A stretch of DNA of 64,000 nucleotides, from contig NZ_CP038213.1 of assembly GCF_004526345.1 (NCBI RefSeq), positions 496,001 to 560,000 on the forward strand, written 5' to 3'. Each line of letters begins with the position of its first letter. Position 1 is the stretch's first letter. Positions 1 through 7,211 of the stretch are shown here, in pieces. The position numbers and the translations under genes were made by a program. This DNA is from Ornithinimicrobium flavum (GTDB taxonomy: Bacteria > Actinomycetota > Actinomycetes > Actinomycetales > Dermatophilaceae). The notes under the pieces are model-generated. The model was not told the DNA's origin. It saw nothing but the letters and a program-made list of their open reading frames with translations, and made no database searches.

Positions 1-375
1 CCCGACGGCGGCGAGGTGTGCGGGGACGACTGTGGCGTGCTGCCCAACGACGCCCAAGTCACGCTGCGCTCGGCGGTGGTCATCGTGCCCAAGGTCGAGG
101 GCACCACGGTCCCGGCGGCTGCGGTCCGCACCGCCCCGGACGGGCGGACGTTCGTGGTGACCGACGCCGGTGAGGTCGATGTGACCGTCCGAGGGTCGGG
201 CCAGGGGGTGACCGTGGTCGAGGGGATCGAGCCCGGCGCCCGGGTGCAGGTCACCGGCCAGGGTGCGGGTATGGGGCAGCCCGGCGGCGGTGCGCCGCCG
301 GCACCGGCGCCCGGGGGCGGGTCGGGCGAGGAGTCCGGGCCCGGGGACGGGTCGGGCTCGACCCAGGACGGGTGA
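1..375 (+). CDS. Efflux/ABC periplasmic adaptor subunit, C-terminal end (partial)
   Basis: Reading frame 1 is open from the first base to the TGA at 373-375, so this is the 3' end of a longer gene that begins outside the window. The protein shows a short Cys-rich stretch (CGDDC), a beta-strand section ending VVIVPKVEG, and a VPAAAVRTAPDGRTFVV segment. This resembles the C-terminal beta-barrel part of HlyD/MacA-like membrane-fusion adaptors that actinobacteria pair with MacB-type ABC transporters. The last ~35 residues are a Gly/Pro/Ser-rich tail. It lies 6 bases upstream of an ABC ATPase and a permease, so the three form one transport operon. The family call rests on the C-terminus only; the substrate is unknown. 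Confidence 0.6.
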   Translation, partial: PDGGEVCGDDCGVLPNDAQVTLRSAVVIVPKVEGTTVPAAAVRTAPDGRTFVVTDAGEVDVTVRGSGQGVTVVEGIEPGARVQVTGQGAGMGQPGGGAPPAPAPGGGSGEESGPGDGSGSTQDG

Positions 376-381
376 GGCGGC

Positions 382-1034
<653 letters not shown>

Positions 1035-1038
<4 letters not shown>

Positions 1039-2135
1039 GGATCCTGCTGATGCTGCGCGAGGCCCTCGCCACCGCCTGGGTCGCGAAGGTCCCCTCCACC
1101 CTGGTCACCTTCCTCGTCGCGACCATGTGCGCCGCCACCCTGGCCACCGTCGGACGCACCGCCGCCGCCGAGGAACAGCTCCTGTCCCGCCTCGACTCCG
1201 CCGGCTCCCGCGTCCTGGTCGTCTCCGACGCCCGCGGCGACGAGCTCATCTCCCCCACGATCGTGGACCAGACCGCCGGCCTGTCCACCACGGAGCGGGC
1301 CATCGGCACGATCATCCCCGTCGACGTCGTCAACGGCGCCGTCGGGCAAGGAGCCACCCGCGTCCCCGCGTGGGGCGTGCACGGCGACCTGGCCGACGTG
1401 GCCACCCTGACCTCGGGCCGCTGGCCCGGCCCCGGCGAGGCCATCGTCACCGAAACCGCGATGGATCGCCTCGGCATGCAGGCGCCCGTCGGGTGGGTCG
1501 CCCAGGCCTCCACCACCGTCGTGGACGACTGGGCCGTCGTCGGGTCCTACACCCCCCGCGAACCCTTCAGCGACTACGGCACCGGCGTCCTATACGTTAG
1601 CCCGCAAGGTCGGGCCCTGGACAGCCTGCACGTCGTCCTCACCGACGCCCGCGCCGCCCAGGCGGCCCAGGGCCAGGTGCTGCGCCTCATCGACCCGCCC
1701 ACCCCCGACTCGTTGACCATCATTTCCCCCGTCTCCCTGGCCCAGCTCCAGGAACAGGTCACCGGAGACCTCGCCGGCTTCGGCCGCACCCTCCTGCTCG
1801 CCGTCCTCGGCGGCGGGGCCCTGCTGACCGCCATCGTGGTCCTGGCCGACGTGCTCGTGCGCAGCAAGGACCTCGGCCGCCGCCGCGCCCTCGGAGCCAC
1901 CCGCGGCACGATCATCTCCCTGGTCACCCTGCGCACCCTCGGCCCCGCCCTCCTGGGCGCCGCCCTGGGCACTGGGCTGGGCATATACCTCACCCACCGC
2001 CTCGACGCCACACCCCCCTGGCAGTTCATCACCGGCACCGCCACCCTCGCCCTCCTCGCAGCCCTCGCCGCCGCCATCCCCCCAGCCCTCTACGCCGCCA
2101 CCCGCGACCCCGTCCGCGTCCTGCGCACCCCCTAA
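1035..2135 (+). CDS. FtsX-like ABC transporter permease
   Basis: A 366-residue inner-membrane permease. One membrane segment lies near the N-terminus (about residues 15-38) and three near the C-terminus (about 252-275, 298-318 and 333-358). A large extracytoplasmic domain lies between them, which is the MacB/FtsX plan. The GTG start overlaps the ATPase stop by four bases. The TAA stop at 2133-2135 is part of the 5-bp target duplication CTAAG of the IS1380-family element that follows, so the insertion left the reading frame complete but removed whatever lay directly downstream. Together with the preceding adaptor and ATPase it forms a MacAB-like export unit of unknown substrate. Confidence 0.8.
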
Positions 2136-2151
2136 GCCTCGATCCACCGAT
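2132..2151. repeat. Left target duplication CTAAG plus left inverted repeat of the IS1380 element
   Basis: CTAAG at 2132-2136 abuts the left inverted repeat CCTCGATCCACCGAT (2137-2151). The duplicated bases include the TAA stop codon of the upstream permease gene. Confidence 0.85.
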
Positions 2152-3811
2152 GGGCAGGTGGATGGGCCGCTGTAGGACGGGGTCAGGTCTGTGACGGGGC
2201 GAGGGTCGTGAGGGCGCGCGTGAACTGCCGGTCTGCCCGGCTTTTCCACTGGGTTCCTGCTGGTAGGGACGGGGGCTGGGGTCAGGCGGGTGCTGCGGCC
2301 CGGCCGGGGCGGAGCGCGTCGTAGAGGACGGTCCAGGCGTGCTCCCAGGGCCAGTCTCGGGGTAGGTGCAGGTGCAGGCGGCGGGCGGAGGAGGCGACCC
2401 GGGCTGGCAGGTTGACCAGCTTGCGGCGGATCGTGGGCGTCGTCGCCCGCGCCAGGCGGGTGCTGCCGGTCAGGGTGGCCGCGGCGCGGGTGAGGTTGAA
2501 CGCCATGACCGCGGCGATGAGCCAGGCGGCGTTGGCAGCGAACTTGCCCGAGGGCAGGTGCGCCAGGGCCGAGGCTTTCAGGTCGGCGTGGACGTTCTCG
2601 ATGACCGCGTGGCCCCGGTGGACCTGGTCGGCGGCCACGGTGTCCCGCTCGGTGGCGGGCGTGGTGGTGAAGAACGCGTGGAAGCGCCAGGTGTCGAACA
2701 TCGACTCCTGCCCGTCCTTGGCCCTGGGGTTCAGGTCCGGGACGCGGCGCACCACCAGCCGGCCAGTGACCTGCTCGGACTTCTTGGCCGAGGTGAACGC
2801 GGTGTAGTCGATCTCGGCGACCTCGGCCCGCGAGACCCACCTGCCGGTGGCCTGGTCGTAGATCGCGTCGGTGTACCTGATCGTGGTCCACGCGTCCTCG
2901 GCGATCGCGGCGATGGCGCGCTTGACCGCCGGGTCCAGCCGCACGGTGATCGAGACCTGTGCACCGGCCCTGTCGGCGGCGCCCACCAGGGCGGCGGAGT
3001 AGAACGCGGAATCGGCGCGCAGGAGCACCGGTCGCCCGGCCAGGTGGCTGCGCCGGACCAGCGCCAGGGCATCGGTGGTCAACCGGGCCGCGCCACGGGA
3101 GGAACCCACGGAACCCTTGCGCAGGCGTTGGGCGGCGATGACCGGGGCGGTCTGCTCGGTGGACACGGTCGCCAGCAGCGCGTTCAACCCTCGGACCCCG
3201 CTGTAGCCGAACCCGGCGCCCTGCTTGGCGTAGCCGTGGACCTCCACGATGGTGTCGTCCAGGTCGAGCAGCACCGTCCCGGTGTCGCCGGCCCGGCCCA
3301 GCAGCCCGGTGCGCCCGGTCAGGGCGAGGGTGAAGCGGGAGGCGACCGCGTCGCCCTGGCGGACGTGGCCGAAGGTGAACGTGCGCAGGAACGAACCGAG
3401 CGTGGAGGGGGCATAGGGCCGTTCGAACAGCTTGCCCATCGCGCCGTGGCGCAAGAGCCCCATATCCTCGATGCTGTCCGCGCCGGCGGCCATACCCGCC
3501 ACCAGGGCGGCCAGCTTGGCGCCGGCGTTGGCGCCCTTGTCGGTCGGCAGGCTCAGGTGCTCATCGCCCAGGGCGTGCAGGCCGGCTTCTTCGGCCAGCG
3601 TCATCAGCGGGACAAGCCCGGCGGCAGACACGAGGTTGGGGTCATCGAACGTCGCGGAGACCACGGGGAGGGTGTGAGAGAGTTGCATCTACGAGATGCC
3701 CTTCCGGTTTGGGTGATACGTGCTCTAGACAAGTCGTATCTTCCCAGGTCAGAAGGGCATTTCTCGCTTTCCCACGCCGCTTCACCGGCTCACCCGATCG
3801 GTGGATCCAGG
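2137..3811. mobile_element. IS1380-family insertion sequence, complete (1675 bp)
   Basis: The element carries one minus-strand transposase and is bounded by imperfect terminal inverted repeats that start CCTCGATCCACCGAT at the left (2137) and CCTGGATCCACCGAT at the right, read inward from 3811. The 5-bp sequence CTAAG is present on both sides (2132-2136 and 3812-3816) as a target-site duplication, in the 4-5 bp range known for IS1380. Length and repeats starting CC also fit the family. Intact ends, a clean duplication and an open transposase frame suggest a recent, possibly still mobile, insertion. Confidence 0.9.
2282..3688 (-). CDS. IS1380-family transposase
   Basis: A 468-residue DDE transposase that cuts and rejoins the ends of its own element. 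Family features visible are the LDLDDTIVEVHGYAKQG block with the first catalytic Asp, LRADSAFYS with the second, and the C-terminal HAVIENVHADLKA block with the catalytic Glu. Length agrees with the family (about 450-480 residues). The frame is open throughout, starting at ATG 3688. Just upstream, 3691-3766 contains the inverted pair AGATGCCCTTC / AGAAGGGCATTT, able to form a hairpin in the leader that could dampen read-in transcription (inference). Confidence 0.9.
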   Translation of the reverse strand: MQLSHTLPVVSATFDDPNLVSAAGLVPLMTLAEEAGLHALGDEHLSLPTDKGANAGAKLAALVAGMAAGADSIEDMGLLRHGAMGKLFERPYAPSTLGSFLRTFTFGHVRQGDAVASRFTLALTGRTGLLGRAGDTGTVLLDLDDTIVEVHGYAKQGAGFGYSGVRGLNALLATVSTEQTAPVIAAQRLRKGSVGSSRGAARLTTDALALVRRSHLAGRPVLLRADSAFYSAALVGAADRAGAQVSITVRLDPAVKRAIAAIAEDAWTTIRYTDAIYDQATGRWVSRAEVAEIDYTAFTSAKKSEQVTGRLVVRRVPDLNPRAKDGQESMFDTWRFHAFFTTTPATERDTVAADQVHRGHAVIENVHADLKASALAHLPSGKFAANAAWLIAAVMAFNLTRAAATLTGSTRLARATTPTIRRKLVNLPARVASSARRLHLHLPRDWPWEHAWTVLYDALRPGRAAAPA

Positions 3812-3816
3812 CTAAG
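3797..3816. repeat. Right inverted repeat of the IS1380 element plus CTAAG duplication
   Basis: The right inverted repeat (3797-3811) read on the minus strand is CCTGGATCCACCGAT, which differs from the left end at one position. The duplicated target CTAAG follows at 3812-3816. Confidence 0.85.
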
Positions 3817-3993
3817 AGCACCCGCACCGACAATCAAACGTACTCATCTGCCGCATCCTGTTACGGACCGAGGCGCTGCCCCTGGGACAGCGCCGGGGTT
3901 GGTGATTTACCGTGGCAGCGCCAGGCGGGTGGACGGGTCAGAGGACGTTCCCCGCGTCACCTAGCCCGGCAGCAGCCCCGCAGTTTGTGCTCT

Positions 3994-4206
3994 TCACACC
4001 GTCGGCACGCGAACCATCAAGCGATCTACGTCCTCGGGGTTCACCCGGAGGACTCGCTGCCCAGCTCTGTAGGCAGGCAAGCGTCCTTCAGCGATCCTGC
4101 GGCGAAGTGTGCGGGTGCTCAGGCCGGTCCGTCTGGCCGCTTCGGTAAGCGACTCGAATTGGAGGCGTCGGCGGGGGGTCGATTCAGGTCTGCCTGGAGT
4201 GCTCAT
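3994..4206 (-). CDS. Small excisionase-like helix-turn-helix DNA-binding protein
   Basis: A 70-residue basic protein with a single MerR-type/AlpA-like winged helix: residues about 18-62 read LTEAARRTGLSTRTLRRRIA, a turn (EGRLPAYRAGQR), then VLRVNPEDVDRLM. This is the layout of helix_turn_helix_17/excisionase (Xis) proteins, which help integrases leave the chromosome or act as small repressors. No integrase lies nearby in the window. It is convergent with nothing and sits between the IS1380 element and a divergent XRE regulator (4315). Likely a remnant regulator or directionality factor of a mobile element. The HTH fold is well supported; the excision role is inference. Confidence 0.65.
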   Translation of the reverse strand: MSTPGRPESTPRRRLQFESLTEAARRTGLSTRTLRRRIAEGRLPAYRAGQRVLRVNPEDVDRLMVRVPTV

Positions 4207-4314
4207 GCCTCCAAAAGCGACAGGTTGCTGCTCAGGGTCTCAGCACATCTGCAGGATGCTGGGGCTGATCGCCCTCTGGCCACAGCCAATGTCGCCTGAC
4301 AATCGGAACCTATA

Positions 4315-4806
4315 GTGCAGCGCGTGGACGACGTCGTGGCCGCCGAGAGCTCTCCTACGTACGCGAGAGTGCCGGTGAGCGCCGCGCGTCTGCGCGATCT
4401 GCGACTCAGCAACGGTTGGACGCAGCAGGCGCTCTCCATGATGGTTGGCGTCAGGGGGGCTGCTGCGGTCTCGGCATGGGAGAGGGGTCTCGCGGTGCCG
4501 AGGCCGGCCACACTGCTGCGCATAGCGCGAGCCTTCGGGGTGGAACCCGTCGACCTGCTGCAGCGAGACGGTTTCGAGGCCCTGGCTCTACGAGAGTTGC
4601 GAGTCGTCCGAGGGATGAGCCTGAGAGAGCTCGCCGCTGCCGCCAGCACGTCGACGTCCACCCTGAGGAGGTGGGAAAGCGGCAGCTACCTCAGGGCACC
4701 AGGCCCGGATGTTGTTCGCGCTCTAGCTCGGGCCCTGGATGTCCAGCCCGCACGGGTGGAAGAGGCGTTGGTGAATGCTCGCGACGCCGCGAGCCGGCGG
4801 CCCTGA
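4315..4806 (+). CDS. Tandem helix-turn-helix XRE-family transcriptional regulator
   Basis: A 163-residue cytoplasmic protein with two Cro/C1-type HTH domains in tandem. The first spans about residues 22-82 (LRDLRLSNGWTQQALSMMV, then VSAWERG, VPRPATLLRIARAFGV). The second spans about 91-152 (LRELRVVRGMSLRELAAAA, then TLRRWESGSY, VVRALARALDV). Both have the family's scaffold and a C-terminal amphipathic helix. There is no ligand or peptidase domain, so it probably acts as a two-headed DNA binder. The start is GTG at 4315, 108 bp from the divergent excisionase-like gene, and the shared spacer probably holds its operators. Target genes are unknown; the lipoprotein and the ABC clusters nearby are candidates. 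Confidence 0.75.
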   Translation: MQRVDDVVAAESSPTYARVPVSAARLRDLRLSNGWTQQALSMMVGVRGAAAVSAWERGLAVPRPATLLRIARAFGVEPVDLLQRDGFEALALRELRVVRGMSLRELAAAASTSTSTLRRWESGSYLRAPGPDVVRALARALDVQPARVEEALVNARDAASRRP

Positions 4807-4932
4807 TTCTCGCGGGAGCACGTGGACAGACCTTGGTAAATGTTTGGTAAGAACCCCCGGCGGGGCCAGATCCGGGCTCTAGGCTCGCCTCGGACAAGGT
4901 CAGGAGGGGGTTCGCCGGTGCGCGGGTTCATG

Positions 4933-5002
4933 TTATCCACAGGCTCCTTGCCTGCGCCGACTGGCCGTCACCAACCAGCGGTAATGTGCCAAGTTATCCG
5001 CG
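4933..5002 (+). other. Intergenic spacer with a perfect DnaA-box-like 9-mer and a near copy
   Basis: The 251-bp gap 4807-5057 contains TTATCCACA at 4933-4941, identical to the consensus DnaA box, and TTATCCGCG at 4994-5002 in the same orientation. Two boxes alone are far below what an origin needs. They may be chance, or a regulatory or DnaA-titration site. The direct pair TTGGTAA / TTGGTAA lies upstream at about 4832-4850. Confidence 0.3.
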
Positions 5003-5057
5003 CGTGAGACCCAGACAGCCAGTCGGCCGCTTTGGTAGGTATGGAAGGAAACAGGAC

Positions 5058-5675
5058 ATGGTGAGCACTCGGGTTCGACTGGGAAGCCTGATCGCAGCGG
5101 GAACGCTTGCGCTGACCGGTTGCTCCAATGCCCCGGTGACCGAGAGCCCCACGCCGGCTCCGAGCACCGTTGACCAGGGCACTGCGACGACTGAGACCGC
5201 CCCACCGCCCGTGGATGACGCGGTGCAGACCACAGAGGCCGCCGCCGGCCCCACCGCCGTCGAGCTCAAGGACCAGGGGCAGCGGGACGCCGCCGAGGCC
5301 GTTGAGCAAGCCTGGGCGATGCTTGACATGGTGAGTCAGAACCTCGAGCTCGAGGTGGGTGAGCTGGCCAAGGTGGCGCGAGGACAGGCTGTCGCCCAGT
5401 GGGTTTCCAACGTTCAGTCGCGTCGGGAGCGGAACTCGGTTCAGTCCGGTGACACGGAGGTGACTGTCACCGGGGTCGAGACGATCACTGAGGGGGAACG
5501 GTACGAGGTGACCGCCTGCTTGGACTGGTCGGACGTGGAGTTCAACGATGTGAAGCCCGACCGTGGCGAGCTCGGGGACCGCCAGCAGATCACCTACGTG
5601 GTACGTCCTGACGCTGGAGGACCAGAGCTGTTTGTCACCGAAGACCCCTTGGAGTACGTCGCATGCGACGACTGA
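5058..5675 (+). CDS. Secreted lipoprotein of unknown function
   Basis: A 205-residue protein with a lipoprotein signal peptide: MVSTRVRLGSLIAAGTLALTGC, with lipobox LTGC and lipidated Cys22. A Pro/Thr/Ser-rich linker (residues 25-60) follows, then a globular alpha+beta part of about 140 residues. The C-terminal part resembles small NTF2-like or Mce-associated extracellular domains in outline, but I do not recognise the family. The start is ATG 5058, placed by the signal peptide and a GGAAGGA ribosome-binding site at 5043-5049. Its TGA stop lies inside the ACGACTGA target duplication of the IS256-family element immediately downstream, so the coding sequence is intact. Confidence 0.65.
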   Translation: MVSTRVRLGSLIAAGTLALTGCSNAPVTESPTPAPSTVDQGTATTETAPPPVDDAVQTTEAAAGPTAVELKDQGQRDAAEAVEQAWAMLDMVSQNLELEVGELAKVARGQAVAQWVSNVQSRRERNSVQSGDTEVTVTGVETITEGERYEVTACLDWSDVEFNDVKPDRGELGDRQQITYVVRPDAGGPELFVTEDPLEYVACDD

Positions 5676-5691
5676 GATAGAGCCCCGCTGG
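5668..5691. repeat. Left ACGACTGA duplication and inverted repeat of the IS256 element
   Basis: ACGACTGA (5668-5675) includes the TGA stop of the upstream lipoprotein gene; the left inverted repeat begins at 5676. Confidence 0.85.
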
Positions 5692-7065
5692 GTGGTGGGC
5701 TTTGAGGTGATGCTCGTTGCCTACCGGTCGCCTTTCTCGAGGGCGACGGTTCCAGTATCACCGGTGGGGTAGATCTTGGCCATGGAGGCTTCGGACAGGT
5801 AGCGGCGGTCGTCGACCTGCCACTCGTCGTGAGTGTCGGCCAGAACGGCGCCGATGAGGCGGACGACGGCGGCCTCGTTCGGGAAGATGCCCACGACTCG
5901 GGCACGGCGCTTGATCTCCTTGTTCAGCCGCTCGAGGGGGTTGGTGGACCAGATCTTGCGCCAGTGCTCGCGCGGGAAGACCGCGAACGCGAGCACCTCC
6001 GACTTCGCGGCGTCCATCACCGGGCCCGTCCTTGGGTACCGGGCGGCGAGGTCGTCACGCACCCTGTCCCACTGCTTGTCGATCGCGGCCAGGTCGGGTT
6101 GGGCGAAGATGGTGCGGAAGATCGCGGCGACCATCTCGGTCTCGGCCTTCGGCACGTGCGCGAGGACGTTGCGGATGAAGTGGACCCGGCAGCGTTGGTG
6201 GGCCGAGCCCTGGAACACCCGGGTCAGCGCCGCGACCAGGCCGGCGTGCTGGTCGGAGATGACCAGCTGCACCCCGCCCAGGCCACGCTTCTTGAGCCCG
6301 GTCAGGAACGCGCGCCAGAAGACCTCGTCCTCGCTGTCGCCGACGTCCAGGCCCAGCACCTCGCGGCGGCCGTGCTCGGTGACGCCGGTGGCGACCACGA
6401 CCGCCTTGGACACCACCATCGCGGCCTCGGTGCGCACGTGCAGGTAGGTCGCGTCCAGGTAGACGTAGGGGAAGCGGGCGTGGTCCAGGCGGCGGGTGCG
6501 GAACGCCCCGACCGCCTCGTCCAGGCCGGCGCAGATCCGTGACACCTCGGACTTGGAGATGCCGGTGCCACCGAGCGCGGTGACCAGGTCGTCGACCGAG
6601 CGGGTGGACATGCCGTGGACGTAGGCCTCCATCACCACCGCGTACAACGCCTGGTCGATGCGCCGGCGCGGCTCCAGGATCGAGGGGAAGAAGCTGCCCT
6701 GGCGCAGCTTGGGGATCGCGACGGTGACGTCGCCGCCCTTGGTCGTCAGCAGCTTGGGCCGGGTGCCGTTGCGCTCGGTCACCCGCCCGGGCGTGCGTTC
6801 GTAGCGGCCGGCGCCGATGGCCTCGGTGGCCTCGGCCTCGATCAGCTCCTGCAGCACGATCCGCACGGACTCGCGCACGAGATCGACGCCGTCGCCGGCG
6901 CGAAGTGCGTCCAGCAGGTCGGACACGGCAGACTGGGGAAGGGTCATCGGTGAGATCTCCTCTGGTGAGTGCTTGGCGGTACACACCGAGCATCTCGCCG
7001 ATGACCCCCTCACGTCAGGGAGCCACACCGCCTCCCCAAACCCCACCACTCCACGGGACTCTTAC
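5676..7065. mobile_element. IS256-family insertion sequence, complete (1390 bp)
   Basis: The element holds one minus-strand transposase and is flanked by the 8-bp direct repeat ACGACTGA (5668-5675 and 7066-7073), the usual target duplication length for IS256. The ends are imperfect inverted repeats: left GATAGAGCCCCGCTGG, right (minus strand) GTAAGAGTCCCGTGG, with similarity continuing about 15 bp inward (GTGGTGGG.TTTG). The transposase is open and full length, so the copy could be active. Confidence 0.9.
5721..6947 (-). CDS. IS256-family transposase
   Basis: A 408-residue DDE transposase of the mutator type. Catalytic residues can be placed: Asp165 in YLDATYLHVR, Asp232 in VISDQHAGL, and Glu339 in NPLERLNKEIKRR. 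The conserved C253-x2-H256 (CRVHFIRN) of this superfamily is present. I chose ATG 6947 because the homologous N-terminus is MTLPQSAVSDLLDALR and the upstream 34 codons reach into the inverted repeat region. The frame is intact from start to stop. Confidence 0.9.
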   Translation of the reverse strand: MTLPQSAVSDLLDALRAGDGVDLVRESVRIVLQELIEAEATEAIGAGRYERTPGRVTERNGTRPKLLTTKGGDVTVAIPKLRQGSFFPSILEPRRRIDQALYAVVMEAYVHGMSTRSVDDLVTALGGTGISKSEVSRICAGLDEAVGAFRTRRLDHARFPYVYLDATYLHVRTEAAMVVSKAVVVATGVTEHGRREVLGLDVGDSEDEVFWRAFLTGLKKRGLGGVQLVISDQHAGLVAALTRVFQGSAHQRCRVHFIRNVLAHVPKAETEMVAAIFRTIFAQPDLAAIDKQWDRVRDDLAARYPRTGPVMDAAKSEVLAFAVFPREHWRKIWSTNPLERLNKEIKRRARVVGIFPNEAAVVRLIGAVLADTHDEWQVDDRRYLSEASMAKIYPTGDTGTVALEKGDR

Positions 7066-7073
7066 ACGACTGA
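7051..7073. repeat. Right inverted repeat and ACGACTGA duplication of the IS256 element
   Basis: The right inverted repeat ends at 7065 and is followed directly by ACGACTGA (7066-7073), a perfect copy of the left flank. Confidence 0.85.
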
Positions 7074-7211
7074 CGGGGGGTCTGGCGGGGGGAGTCGGGT
7101 TGGCTTTTCTTGCCGTATGGATCAGCTCGAACGCCCGTTGGGGTTGTTCGAGGCGTTCTCCGTGACGAAGAGGCCGCTGCTTTTTTCAGGAACTCCCGGT
7201 CCGCGCCCCGT

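Noticed and set aside
2366..3964. A 532-residue plus-strand open frame through the IS1380 transposase
   Set aside because: Antisense shadow in high-GC DNA; the opposite strand encodes a complete transposase with family motifs.
4933..5002. Replication origin
   Set aside because: Only two DnaA-box-like 9-mers, no dnaA, parAB or AT-rich region; listed as an observation instead.
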